Positions 1 through 8,761 are shown, counted from the first letter of the stretch. The stretch: DNA of 24,171 nt from CAZDBA01 sp964503615 (GCA_964503615.1 CAZDBA010000071.1:1-24171); one strand, 5' to 3'. Numbers and translations: made by a program. Notes: a model not told the origin generated them from the sequence alone.

Positions 1-102
1 CAACACTACGTCGAAGATTGTCCCGTGTGTTGCAGCCCCAATGTGTTGATCGTTGAATTCGACCCAGATGGAACCGTCGTCGTCCGTAGCCACGCAGAGT
101 AA
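1..102 (+). CDS. CPXCG-motif cysteine-rich protein, C-terminal part (5' end outside window)
   Basis: Frame 1 is open from the window edge to a TAA at 100-102 and gives 33 residues, beginning QHYVEDCPVCCSP and ending in VVVRSHAE. The pattern Y-[IV]-E-D-C-x-V-C-C, followed by an acidic beta-hairpin and a terminal AE, is what I know from the short (about 60-70 residue) CPXCG cysteine-rich family (Cys_rich_CPXG, PF14255). Those proteins usually carry an N-terminal CPYCG pair, which would lie left of the window, and the two pairs probably bind zinc. Function is unknown. The gene converges on the transglutaminase/DUF255 gene with only 12 bases between the stop codons. The assignment rests on the short visible C-terminus alone. 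Confidence 0.75.
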   Translation, partial: QHYVEDCPVCCSPNVLIVEFDPDGTVVVRSHAE

Positions 103-114
103 AAAACCGGGAGC

Positions 115-3100
115 TCACTCACCAAGTTCCGGCAACGACTCCAGCAATCTTGCCGTTGCGAAGGGAACGCGATCCAGCAGGAGGCTGGTACTGCAAGCCA
201 CTCCTTTGGCAATCTGTTTGTACTCAGGATTGTCCAATTCCCGCGCGAGGTAAATCAGATTCGAAGCGGAAACTCCATTGCCGCTGGGGATCGCACCGTC
301 CACTGGGTCTTTGGTGCGAGCCAGTAATTCCTGATGATCGTGGGAAGTAAAAAAGTAACCGCCTCGTTCCTTGTCCAGAAACAACTCGTTTTGCTTTTTC
401 TGAATCTTATCGGCCTGTGTCAGCCATCGCTCATCGTCGGTCGCTTTGTGAAGCGCCAGCAAACCGTCGATCAAAAACGCATAGTCATCCAGATAGCCGT
501 TCAGCTTTGCCTCGCCCGCGGTATAAGTCCTCCAGAGTTTGCCATCTTCCTGCACCAAACGACCGAGCACAAAATCGGCAGCGGCCTCCGCACGCTTGGT
601 ATACTTTGGCTCGTCTAACAAACGCCCTGCATCAGCAAGCCCGCGAATCATCAAACCGTTCCAGCTGGTCAAGACTTTTGAATCGGTGCCGGGACGAACT
701 CGTTTCGCTCGCAGGTCAAATAGTTTCTGGTTGATCGGTTTTAGCTTTTCCCACAGCGCCTCCAGAGTCATCCCCTGCGCCTGGGCGACTTGTTGCCAGT
801 TCTGGCTGAGAACCGGTGTGTAGTGTTTGCCTTCAAAGTTAGGTGGACCGTTGATGCCAAACACAGCTGCGTACAGCTCGTACTCCGAGTCGCTCAACAG
901 CTCCTGAATTTCGGCACGGTCCCAGACATAAAACTTGCCTTCTTCGCCTTCGCTATCGGCGTCCAGCGCCGCGTAATATCCACCATCGGCAGCCAACATC
1001 TCCCGCTCGACAAAGTCCAACATATCGTGCACAACCCGTTTGTAGGCCACGTTGCCGGTCAGACCGAAGAGCTCGGAATAGAAACTGGTAAGTTGCCCAT
1101 TGTTGTAAAGCATCTTTTCATAGTGAGGGATTCGCCAGTAGCGATCGACACTATAACGATGAAAACCACCGCCGACGTGGTCATGAATCCCTCCCATCAT
1201 CATGCGGTCTCCGGTGCGGATCATCATTTGGCGTGCCGAATCGTTTTCAGGGTTGCGGCGAACAACATCAACCAACCACAACAGCTTTGATTCTTCCGGG
1301 AATTTTGGAAGTTGATCGTTAGTTGGGTTAAAGCGAAAGCCGCCCCACTCCGGATCGAATACGTCGTTCAACTCGGAGAGGGCAACACTGCCCCAAGTCG
1401 AATCGATCACACTCGCCGTTTCGGTTTTCGGATTGTAGAGACTTTCACGAGTCAGCTTGGTAATCACTTCTGCATCGCGGGTCAGCGCTTCTGGAGTCTG
1501 TTTCCAAACCTCATCAATTCCCTGAAGGACTTCGATAAAGCCCAATCGCGCCCCACGGTCACCCTTCCGCGCCGGAAAGTAAGTCCCACCAAAAAACGGT
1601 TTTGAATCGGGAAGCATAAACATCGAAAGTGGCCAACCTCCACCCTTGCCCGATTTGGTCACTCGATTGACCACGTGCAACGCTTCCATATAAATCGCGT
1701 CAACATCGGGACGTTCCTCTCGATCGACTTTGATGCACACGAAATTTTCGTTCATAAATTTCGCGATCTCTTCATCGAGAAACGACTCGTGTTCCATCAC
1801 ATGACACCAGTGACAACTGGAATAGCCGATCGACAAAAAAATAACCTTATTCTCGTCTCTGGCTTTCTGCAGAGCTTCCTCGTTCCAGGGATACCATTGA
1901 ACTGGATTGTGCGCATGCTGAAGCAGATAAGGACTGGTCTCGTCGATCAAGCGGTTGGTGTACTTGGGTTTGTCATCTTCCTGGGCGGTATGCGATACCG
2001 TTTTTTTCCCGTCTACCTCAACATCAGCGCTTTTTTTATCGACCTTTATATCTACTTTGGGCTCCGAACTCGATTCTTCGACTTCGTCCAACTGGACCTC
2101 AATTAATTGAGTGGCTCCTGATTGGGTAGCAAATTTAAAGACTTCTGCTTTACCTTCGATATGCATCTCGTAAACGGTATCGCGGTCCAAAGCAAACTCA
2201 AGCATGTCGTTCATATCAGCCGTGTTGGAAGGGCTGGTACCGGACAACATGTCTGGCTGTGCCTCACCATCAGCGGCAGGTTTAACAACGGAAACCTTCT
2301 TTGCCAATCGTTCGGTTGAGTCCTCGTTCCAAACGCGGATTCGAACCTGGATTTTTTCAGGATCCACTTTGGCATCAGGTGTGTCGGACTCTGTGTAGCG
2401 GTCGGTTACATTGACCGCATAGACCGCGTTGTCTCGATTGCGGGACCAGACCATTGGAAAAACGGTATCGGTTCGTCCAAAGCTAATCGCGTAAATCGAG
2501 TTCAGTCGTTTTGTGCCGTCGGCCAGTGACGCATCGCGTACAAACCAGGCTCGGTCCAATCCATCTTTGTTGTATTCGGCAGCCCCAGTAAAGTGCCAAT
2601 CGCTATCGGCATCGTCCCAGACCTCGACCCACGTGTGATTGCCTCGCTTGTTGGTCCAGCGAGGAATACCGGTCAGCCGAGCAGGTACGTGCACGCTGCG
2701 ACAGGCATCGGTCAACAGAATGGAAAGCCCCGTACACGAGGCGAGCCCGGTATCGATACTTTCGCTGGGTGACTGATTGGCCTTTTTCCGCTTGGTGGAG
2801 TATTTGACTTTAACCTCACGGAATAGGTGCTTGTTCAACTCCTGTGCCGCTTCGCCAGCCGTTTTGCAATCTTCAACGATCGGCAAGCAGATCTCGCGAA
2901 GCTCAGCTCGCCAGTTCTCACGCGTCTCGTCGACATTGGCATACGGCAAAATATCGTTCAGGAACAACTCTTCGGAAATCTGATCTGCCCAAGGTGCTGT
3001 TTCGCGAGCCTCGAAAGCAACACGAACGTTGTCCAGCAAGAACTCTGCCGACAACGATCGCAAGTCGTTTCGCGGCATATTCATAATCAAAAACTCAACG

Positions 3101-3279
3101 GCAGCTCGTTGGTCTTCCGGCGCGGACTCGATCGCTTTCTCAAGCTCCGCTTTGTTCTTACCGGCCAACTCGTAACGAGATTCCAACGTAATCTCCGGTG
3201 CGCCTTCTTGTGCGCCGCAACTGGCAGCCCAAAAACAAGTCACCACCATGGCGATCAAAACTCGTAGACTTAAATCCAC
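115..3279 (-). CDS. Exported transglutaminase-like / DUF255 (thioredoxin-fold, YyaL/SPATA20-type) fusion protein
   Basis: This 1054-residue protein has two modules. After a short signal sequence (residues 1-24, with a possible lipobox AASC at Cys21) comes a transglutaminase-like domain with Cys182 (SCTGLS), His215 (GNHTWVEVW) and Glu235 (GAAEYNKD, followed by LDRAWF). This resembles the GACEP subgroup, where a Glu stands near the usual Asp position. A charged linker around 400-440 leads to the second module, from about residue 443 to the end. It has the DUF255 signature: NRLIDETSPYLLQHAHNPV, then a thioredoxin-like CHWC at 489-492 and a long alpha/alpha-barrel-like region. The open frame begins at a TTG at 3291, but GTG at 3279 is preferred because GGAG sits six bases upstream; ATG 3249 is also possible. 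DUF255 proteins have been proposed to be redox or sugar-epimerase-like enzymes, but the activity here is unknown. Confidence 0.88.
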   Translation of the reverse strand: MDLSLRVLIAMVVTCFWAASCGAQEGAPEITLESRYELAGKNKAELEKAIESAPEDQRAAVEFLIMNMPRNDLRSLSAEFLLDNVRVAFEARETAPWADQISEELFLNDILPYANVDETRENWRAELREICLPIVEDCKTAGEAAQELNKHLFREVKVKYSTKRKKANQSPSESIDTGLASCTGLSILLTDACRSVHVPARLTGIPRWTNKRGNHTWVEVWDDADSDWHFTGAAEYNKDGLDRAWFVRDASLADGTKRLNSIYAISFGRTDTVFPMVWSRNRDNAVYAVNVTDRYTESDTPDAKVDPEKIQVRIRVWNEDSTERLAKKVSVVKPAADGEAQPDMLSGTSPSNTADMNDMLEFALDRDTVYEMHIEGKAEVFKFATQSGATQLIEVQLDEVEESSSEPKVDIKVDKKSADVEVDGKKTVSHTAQEDDKPKYTNRLIDETSPYLLQHAHNPVQWYPWNEEALQKARDENKVIFLSIGYSSCHWCHVMEHESFLDEEIAKFMNENFVCIKVDREERPDVDAIYMEALHVVNRVTKSGKGGGWPLSMFMLPDSKPFFGGTYFPARKGDRGARLGFIEVLQGIDEVWKQTPEALTRDAEVITKLTRESLYNPKTETASVIDSTWGSVALSELNDVFDPEWGGFRFNPTNDQLPKFPEESKLLWLVDVVRRNPENDSARQMMIRTGDRMMMGGIHDHVGGGFHRYSVDRYWRIPHYEKMLYNNGQLTSFYSELFGLTGNVAYKRVVHDMLDFVEREMLAADGGYYAALDADSEGEEGKFYVWDRAEIQELLSDSEYELYAAVFGINGPPNFEGKHYTPVLSQNWQQVAQAQGMTLEALWEKLKPINQKLFDLRAKRVRPGTDSKVLTSWNGLMIRGLADAGRLLDEPKYTKRAEAAADFVLGRLVQEDGKLWRTYTAGEAKLNGYLDDYAFLIDGLLALHKATDDERWLTQADKIQKKQNELFLDKERGGYFFTSHDHQELLARTKDPVDGAIPSGNGVSASNLIYLARELDNPEYKQIAKGVACSTSLLLDRVPFATARLLESLPELGE

Positions 3280-3600
3280 AACTAACTCCAAAGAAAGAAA
3301 TTGATCTCTGCAGTATAACGTTGATACGTTCCCGTTTTTAGATTTCCTGACAAACCGCGGCTAAAATCACAATCCGTTTTCCATTTTACTCAGGATGCGA
3401 GTCTGATAGGGCAACCCACACCATAAGCAAGGACGAAAGCACATTGTTTCCTCGCNNNNNNNNNNNNNNNNNNNNNNNNNNNNNNNNNNNNNNNNNNNNN
3501 NNNNNNNNNNNNNNNNNNNNNNNNNNNNNNNNNNNNNNNNNNNNNNNNNNNNNNNGCGATTTCCCGCCTACCCAGCAAACTCATAGTCCAGACTTTTATA
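3280..3600. other. Intergenic region with a 100-N assembly gap
   Basis: Bases 3456-3555 are exactly 100 Ns, the usual placeholder for a scaffold gap of unknown size. The flanks (3280-3455 and 3556-3600) show no gene, RNA or strong hairpin. They are AT-richer than the neighbours and should hold the promoter of the minus-strand transglutaminase/DUF255 gene, but I cannot point to convincing -35 and -10 boxes. Confidence 0.9.
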
Positions 3601-4746
3601 ATGAATGGAACCGGACTAGGAACTGCACAACTAAAGTACCGCGTCGGCAAACGGGTCTCACCAGCAGCGTTCTGTGGGACAGCATTCTATTTGGGATTTG
3701 GCCTGCTTGTTTTGTTGCCGTATTCCATCATCGAGCTGCTGAAAAACGGAGCCAGTTTCGGTGCCATCGCTTTCCTTTTTATCTCGCTCGGCGCCCTTTG
3801 GATAGGTTCTCGCCCGGTGATCGCTTGGTGGCGGATTCGACCACATCGGAAACAATGGGATGCGGCCGCAAATGAATCGCCAAGCGGCCGAGGCCAACGC
3901 CGTTTGGAAGCACCAACCTACTCGCACGAATTGATTGGAACCTCTTTTCAATTTCCAAAACTGGCAACGCCAAAAACCAGCAGCTTGATTTGTGCAGCTT
4001 GCAAAACCATCACGGCAAGTCTGGTGATTCTCATTGGTTTCCTTTCGACACTGGCCGTTAAATTGCCTTTCGATCCATGGCTGTGTTTGACGTTGGGCGT
4101 CACCTTCCTTGCCATGCTTTTCGTATTGCCGCGGTTGAGTGCATGGGAAATCGCTTTGAAGCCAATGGCGAAAATAAAAGTTTGTTCGAGTCCAAAGCCA
4201 TTTCAAAAAGACGGCTTACACCAGCTGCATAAACAACAATTGGAAGCGATGGGCATGGTGTCTCTGGGCCTGTATCAGTTGCCGAAAGGCTCTTGGCACG
4301 AATCGTTTCTGTCATCGGACGGATCGATTGAAGTCGGGCTGGGATTTCACAAAACCAGAAAGATGTTCAATCAACATTGGCTGGAAATCCGATCGTATCT
4401 TTCTAATCAGACCTGCCTTTCGCATGACGCGTTTGAACTGGTAAAGGGAAACGATGAACTCGACAAGCTGAATCTGTTGCGCGACGCCTTGCATCAGCAC
4501 ATTGAAAACGTTTCAAAACTTTGCCGCGAAAACAAATTGAAGATCGCCACCGTCACCCAGTTTTCGCTGCCCCACGTTTGGGAATATTGTGAAACGATTG
4601 AAAAGTTTGAAATTCAAGAGCATTTCGTCAAGGAGTCCGGCGCGATTTGGCAGCGTTTGCACTGGTTACCAAGACTTTTGCGAAAGCCGTTATTTGAGTT
4701 CCCGACAACAACCAAATGGTCAGGAAACGCCAAGCCATCTTCGTAA
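3601..4746 (+). CDS. Four-TM membrane protein of unknown function
   Basis: I do not recognise this 381-residue protein. Hydrophobic segments at about 22-44, 52-72, 135-153 and 158-177 form two hairpins separated by a basic, soluble loop. The C-terminal half (about 185-381) is hydrophilic and probably cytoplasmic. It contains a helical stretch with GNDELDKLNLLRDALHQHIEN and a short YCETIEKFEIQEHF helix. No catalytic motif is evident. The start is uncertain. ATG 3601 has no clear Shine-Dalgarno site, and the same frame stays open upstream through 3556 into the N gap, so the true start may be lost in the gap. The gene lies 91 bases before the RadC gene on the same strand, so co-transcription is possible. 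The sequence composition looks like a genuine protein rather than a shadow frame. Confidence 0.75.
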   Translation: MNGTGLGTAQLKYRVGKRVSPAAFCGTAFYLGFGLLVLLPYSIIELLKNGASFGAIAFLFISLGALWIGSRPVIAWWRIRPHRKQWDAAANESPSGRGQRRLEAPTYSHELIGTSFQFPKLATPKTSSLICAACKTITASLVILIGFLSTLAVKLPFDPWLCLTLGVTFLAMLFVLPRLSAWEIALKPMAKIKVCSSPKPFQKDGLHQLHKQQLEAMGMVSLGLYQLPKGSWHESFLSSDGSIEVGLGFHKTRKMFNQHWLEIRSYLSNQTCLSHDAFELVKGNDELDKLNLLRDALHQHIENVSKLCRENKLKIATVTQFSLPHVWEYCETIEKFEIQEHFVKESGAIWQRLHWLPRLLRKPLFEFPTTTKWSGNAKPSS

Positions 4747-4837
4747 GATGTATTGGGAAACTGGCCGGAGTTGGCTATTTAGGCCATGCTGAATCTAACT
4801 GCTTGTATCTCTACCGCGCATCGCCAAAAATAGATGC

Positions 4838-5797
4838 ATGACAAAGCCAACTCCAACATCCGCACCTTCACGCTACCAACGATACAAAACGGTGATCGAT
4901 TGCGCGGTTTCTAAAACCGAATTCGAAATCGACCAAGTCAAAGCAGAATGCGCGAACGAACGACCGGGCTTTGTGACCAAAGTCGTTCGGGAACTGGAAA
5001 AGCACGGTTGGTTGGTCCGCGAGGATGCCAAATCAAAATCGTACCGATGGAACCAGGGGCGAGGAGATTTTCCGGTCAACAAATGGCTCGACCAACAGTT
5101 GTTCGGTACTCAAATCAAAGAATCGCCTGAGCAAGAGCGGCCACGGGAACGTCTGTTGTCGATAGGTGCGGACCGTTTGCGGACTTCGGAGTTGATCGCG
5201 ATCTTGATTCGATCGGGTCGTCCCGGCGAATCGGCGGTGATGGGTGGCGAGAAAGTTGCCAAGGCGTTTGACGGTCGACTGGAAGAACTGCCAGATGCAG
5301 GACGCGCGGAGTTAAAAGAGATCACTGTCGCGGTTGAGAAAACAGCGTACTGCCAGATCATGGCGGGGATTGAACTTGGCCGTCGTGTCGCTGCGCTTTC
5401 GGATGACAAGATTACAACTCGGATCTCTTCCAGCGGTGACGCGATCGAATTTTGCCAACGACATTTTTCGCGACTTGCCAAAGACTCCAAGCAGGAAGAG
5501 TTCCATATCGTCTGCCTGGATACCAAAAACCAAATCATCGACACGCATCAGATTACTGTCGGAACACTGGATGCCAGCTTGGTCCATCCTCGTGAAGTAT
5601 TCCGAGCCGCTATCAAAGACGCGTCTTCGTCTATCATCTTGGTTCACAACCATCCCTCCGGCGACCCGACTCCCAGCCGTGAAGACATCGCGGTGACTGA
5701 GCGGTTAACCGATTGCGGCAAGACGCTGGGAATCGATGTGTTGGATCATATCGTGGTCGCGCGCAATTCGGCAATTAGCATCCGAGAGTACACGTAA
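4838..5797 (+). CDS. radC: RadC family JAB/MPN-domain protein with N-terminal winged-helix-like extension
   Basis: This 319-residue protein is longer than ordinary RadC (about 220-230). Residues about 10-75 look like a winged helix (VIDCAVSKTEFEIDQVKAEC, then VVRELEKHGWLV and a basic wing). Residues about 101-185 correspond to the UPF0758 N-terminal helix-hairpin-helix region (RERLLSIGADRLRTSELIAI). There the usual GIG hairpin is replaced by ITVAVEKTA. Residues 197-319 form the JAB/MPN domain with a complete metal-site pattern: Glu221 in EEFHIVCLD, then H270-N-H272-P-S-G-D and Asp283. RadC proteins are predicted metalloproteins historically linked to DNA repair, but their biochemical role remains unclear. 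The extra domain suggests DNA binding, which is inference. The gene converges with the WalJ-like gene, and a hairpin lies between them. Confidence 0.9.
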   Translation: MTKPTPTSAPSRYQRYKTVIDCAVSKTEFEIDQVKAECANERPGFVTKVVRELEKHGWLVREDAKSKSYRWNQGRGDFPVNKWLDQQLFGTQIKESPEQERPRERLLSIGADRLRTSELIAILIRSGRPGESAVMGGEKVAKAFDGRLEELPDAGRAELKEITVAVEKTAYCQIMAGIELGRRVAALSDDKITTRISSSGDAIEFCQRHFSRLAKDSKQEEFHIVCLDTKNQIIDTHQITVGTLDASLVHPREVFRAAIKDASSSIILVHNHPSGDPTPSREDIAVTERLTDCGKTLGIDVLDHIVVARNSAISIREYT

Positions 5798-5850
5798 GTA
5801 GCACGCCTAGCGAGGCGTAAATATTCGTCCTCGGAGCGGTGAGCTACTTA
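5795..5850. terminator. Hairpin region between convergent radC and walJ-like genes
   Basis: Two nested inverted repeats fill the gap between the stop codons. The outer arms are TAAGTAGC (5795-5802, including the radC stop) and GCTACTTA (5843-5850). The inner perfect stem is ACGCCT (5803-5808) and AGGCGT (5813-5818) with an AGCG loop. Position between convergent genes fits a bidirectional terminator, but there is no long U-tract, so the role is inferred. The right part contains CCTCGGAGCG, which recurs at 21599-21608. Confidence 0.5.
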
Positions 5851-5862
5851 ATCTAAACGCAT

Positions 5863-6648
5863 TCAAACTTCGAATACGTGGCTGACCTCGTGGCGGCTTG
5901 CGACGTAGACTGGAAAATCGTCGCCCAGAATTTCCTTGTGCGTTTTGACTGCAACATCGGGTCGGTTGTTGTCCTCGGACAAGTGGCACAGGCAGGCCCA
6001 TTTCAATCGGCTGCTGGCTGACTCTTTGATCAAATTCGCTGCCTCAAGATTGGAGAGGTGGCCTCCGCTTCCTTTGATCCGACGTTTCAAATGAGCCGGG
6101 TAGCGTCCGTAGTCCAACATTTCGTCATCGTAATTGCTTTCGATGATCACCGCGTCCAGGCTTTCCAAAACTTCCCTCAATCCCGCAAAGACGTGCCCGA
6201 GATCGGTCAAGATCCCGACACGATGGCCGGAATCGTCTTCGATCACAAACGCTACACCGTCAGCACTGTCATGGGGCGTTGGCACAGTATGGACCGTGAC
6301 TTGGGAATTCTGCTCGCCTGCAAACGAGACCGAATCACCTGCCGAAAAGAATCGAACTCGTTGCATGGGACCGACTTTGCCTGTGCGATAAGCCGCATTC
6401 AAAGTCCCCCGCGTCACGTAAACTGGCAAATCGAACTTGCGTTGAAAAACACCCATCGAGCGGATGTGATCGCTGTGGTCATGAGAAATGAACAACGCAT
6501 CCACGTCGCGAATATCACGACCATGCAACTCCAACCGCTGCTCGGCACACCGCCCACTGATCCCAGCGTCAAACAGCAGACGAACCCCACAAGCTTCTAC
6601 AAAAAAACAGTTTCCGTTGCTTCCAGATTGAAGAGAGATCACTTTCAT
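5863..6648 (-). CDS. MBL-fold metallo-hydrolase, WalJ/YycJ-like
   Basis: This 261-residue protein is the usual length for the YycJ/WalJ group of metallo-beta-lactamase-fold hydrolases. The N-terminus MKVISLQSGSNGNCFFVE is typical of the group. The first metal-binding motif is HDHSDH at 56-61. Further ligands are probably His126 (TPHD), Asp149 (TDLGH) and His222 in CHLSEDNN, which is characteristic of the subgroup. In Firmicutes, walJ belongs to the walRK operon and has been linked to cell-wall and DNA-replication control; no walRK genes are visible here, so only the fold and hydrolase class are firm. ATG 6648 has no clear Shine-Dalgarno site. The gene diverges from the DUF4139 gene across a 192-base intergenic region. 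Confidence 0.9.
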   Translation of the reverse strand: MKVISLQSGSNGNCFFVEACGVRLLFDAGISGRCAEQRLELHGRDIRDVDALFISHDHSDHIRSMGVFQRKFDLPVYVTRGTLNAAYRTGKVGPMQRVRFFSAGDSVSFAGEQNSQVTVHTVPTPHDSADGVAFVIEDDSGHRVGILTDLGHVFAGLREVLESLDAVIIESNYDDEMLDYGRYPAHLKRRIKGSGGHLSNLEAANLIKESASSRLKWACLCHLSEDNNRPDVAVKTHKEILGDDFPVYVASRHEVSHVFEV

Positions 6649-6711
6649 GGCCGCATTCTACCGCAACACCCTGCCCTGCCTACCGTTGATAGCACTTTGC
6701 CAGCTCTCCAA

Positions 6712-6733
6712 CGTTTACAAACCGTTTACAAAC
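6712..6733. repeat. Tandem 11-bp repeat (CGTTTACAAAC x2) in a divergent promoter region
   Basis: CGTTTACAAAC occurs twice without a gap (6712-6722 and 6723-6733). An inverted GTAAAC follows at 6756-6761, and a tandem GACCGT pair lies at 6741-6752. Repeats in phase with one helical turn, located between the divergent walJ-like (start 6648) and DUF4139 (start 6841) genes, could be regulator-binding sites. No regulator is identified. Confidence 0.55.
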
Positions 6734-6840
6734 CTTGCAGGACCGTGACCGTATAGTAAACATGTGAATCTTTGCAGCTTGCCAGTGGTTTTGCTGCAAA
6801 GATAACTTCTCGAAACATTTTCTAACGTCAAGGTAAAGCT

Positions 6841-8694
6841 GTGAAAACAACTATTGTTAAGGCCATCGTTTTCGGTGCGAGTCTTTTTCTAGCCGCCCCA
6901 TTTCTCTCTGCCGAAGAGACCGAAGTTGAGAGCAAAGTCGTCGAAGTCACGCTTTATCGCAGCCAAGCGATGGTAACTCGTGAAATGACACTCAAAGGCG
7001 AATCGGGCTCTCGAGAAATCGTCGTAACCGACTTGCCAGAAAACATCGATGCATCCAGCCTGTTTGCCGAAGGTGATGGTGATGTCGAAGTGCGAGCCGT
7101 CCAATTTCGAACCCGCGCGGCGGGTGAGTCGCCTCGGAAAGAGGTCCGTGAGCTGCAAACAAAGCTCAAAACGCTCGAACAACAGAGCGACCTTGTCGGC
7201 AAAAAGATCCAGCTACTGGATAAACGGTCCAAGTACCTCGACAAGATGGAAACGTTCTCGACCAAAACAGCAAACACCGATCTTGACCGAGGCGTGTTGG
7301 ATGCAGAAGCCCTGGAGCGACTGACTTTGTTCTCCTTTGAACAACGCACGAAAATTCTTGAAGACCAAGTCGCCTTGGAAAACGAGGCCCAATCACTTCT
7401 AGAGCAAAGAGAGCTCGTAAACCGACAAATCCGCGAAGTCACCAACTCATCCAACAAAACGAATCGCGAAGCGGTCATCTACGTCGAGAAAAACGTCGCC
7501 AAAGCGAAAAAGATTCGCCTGAACTATCTCGTCAACTCCTGTGGTTGGTCCCCGTCCTATACCGTTCGCGGAAATGAAAACGAGAACTTGACCAAGCTGG
7601 CCTACAACGGAGTGATCCGGCAAATGAGCGGCGAGGATTGGAAAGACGTAAAACTGTCGCTCTCCACCGCATCCCCAGCGCTAAGCGCCTCCGGTCCCGG
7701 CTTGGCTCCGTTTCGTGTTTCGCTTGCCTCGCGCATCGCTCCTCCCATTGCACAAACAGGACAGAATTACACCGTTCAGGTACCTGGACAAGATGTCTTG
7801 CTCGCAGGCAAAGCGGGTGACATCAAAGCACTGTTTGCCAAACAACAGGCGGCTACCCAAAACGCAATCAGGCTGGATGACAACATTGATGCCAACTGGA
7901 TCCTGAACGGTACCGTTAACAAATTTTCCTGTGTTGATCTGATCGAAGAAAGTGGAATCGGCGAGCGCAGCTTTTCACTCGCACTTACCCAACAACCTTG
8001 TTTCCACTACGAGCTGAAATCTTCCGTCACGCTACCCAGTCGCAACAACCAACAGCTTGTCAAAATCATGCAAACAGAGTTGCCAAGCGAGTTCTATCAC
8101 GTGGCCACTCCGATTTTGGCCAATTTCGTTTATCGCGAGGCTACGCTCAGCAACAACAGCAAAACCGACTTTCTTTCAGGACCGATTACAGTCTATCTCG
8201 ACGATCGTTTTGTCGGACGCGGCGAGATCCCAACCGTCGCGCGCGGGCAGGAGTTCGTGGTTGGCTTTGGAGCCGATTCCCAATTGCGTTCACGTCGTGA
8301 GCTTGTGAAAAAGTCAACCGACATCAACGGCGGCAATCGCGAAGCCAAACTTAGCTATCGCCTGATCATTGAGAACTACAAAGATGCCGAGACAGAAATT
8401 CGCGTTGTGGATCGGATCCCGATGAACAACGAAAACGATAATTTGCGAGTTACTTTGTTGCCAATGGATACCGAGTTGAGCGAAGACAAAGCCTATAACC
8501 GAGTCGAACGATCGAAAGGAATCTTGCGATGGGACACGAAAGTCCCACCCCGTGCGATCGGAGATTCGGCATTTGAAATCGAGTACGGTTTTACGTTAGA
8601 GCATGACCGCAACTACATCGTTTCACTGCCAACAAACGAAGCTCAACAGGAACAAGAATTCGAGGAACTGCAAAACTTCCGCTACAACCGTTAG
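6841..8694 (+). CDS. Exported mucoidy-inhibitor-A-like protein (DUF4140/DUF4139)
   Basis: This 617-residue protein starts at GTG 6841, with AAGG at 6830-6833 seven bases upstream as a good Shine-Dalgarno site. A signal peptide spans residues 1-24 (hydrophobic core, cleavage after LSA). Residues about 33-95 match the DUF4140 N-terminal domain: VVEVTLYRSQAMVTREM, then GSREIVVTDLPENIDASSL. A charged coiled-coil region follows at about 98-200. The remainder is DUF4139, including LNYLVNSCGWSPSYTVRG, DWKDVKLSLSTASP and the terminal YGFTLEHDRNY. Family members are annotated as mucoidy inhibitor MuiA family; the biochemical role is unknown. An insertion around residues 290-390 (the QTGQNYTVQV to CVDLIEESGIGERSF region) is polar and probably variable. 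The gene is monocistronic and closed by a strong terminator. Confidence 0.88.
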   Translation: MKTTIVKAIVFGASLFLAAPFLSAEETEVESKVVEVTLYRSQAMVTREMTLKGESGSREIVVTDLPENIDASSLFAEGDGDVEVRAVQFRTRAAGESPRKEVRELQTKLKTLEQQSDLVGKKIQLLDKRSKYLDKMETFSTKTANTDLDRGVLDAEALERLTLFSFEQRTKILEDQVALENEAQSLLEQRELVNRQIREVTNSSNKTNREAVIYVEKNVAKAKKIRLNYLVNSCGWSPSYTVRGNENENLTKLAYNGVIRQMSGEDWKDVKLSLSTASPALSASGPGLAPFRVSLASRIAPPIAQTGQNYTVQVPGQDVLLAGKAGDIKALFAKQQAATQNAIRLDDNIDANWILNGTVNKFSCVDLIEESGIGERSFSLALTQQPCFHYELKSSVTLPSRNNQQLVKIMQTELPSEFYHVATPILANFVYREATLSNNSKTDFLSGPITVYLDDRFVGRGEIPTVARGQEFVVGFGADSQLRSRRELVKKSTDINGGNREAKLSYRLIIENYKDAETEIRVVDRIPMNNENDNLRVTLLPMDTELSEDKAYNRVERSKGILRWDTKVPPRAIGDSAFEIEYGFTLEHDRNYIVSLPTNEAQQEQEFEELQNFRYNR

Positions 8695-8722
8695 TCGGGT
8701 TTATGTAAAGCGTTTTAACTTT

Positions 8723-8761
8723 AAAGCCGGTGGGATCGTGAGAGATACCACCGGCTTTTTT
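8723..8761 (+). terminator. Rho-independent terminator after the DUF4139 gene
   Basis: A perfect 11-bp stem, AAAGCCGGTGG (8723-8733) and CCACCGGCTTT (8748-8758), encloses a 14-base loop and runs into a T-tract ending at 8761. It begins 29 bases after the TAG at 8692-8694. This is the clearest intrinsic terminator in the window. Confidence 0.9.

Noticed and set aside
6058..6756. A 232-codon plus-strand open frame
   Set aside because: It is antisense to the walJ-like gene, which has complete metal-binding motifs, and it shows no protein-like pattern.
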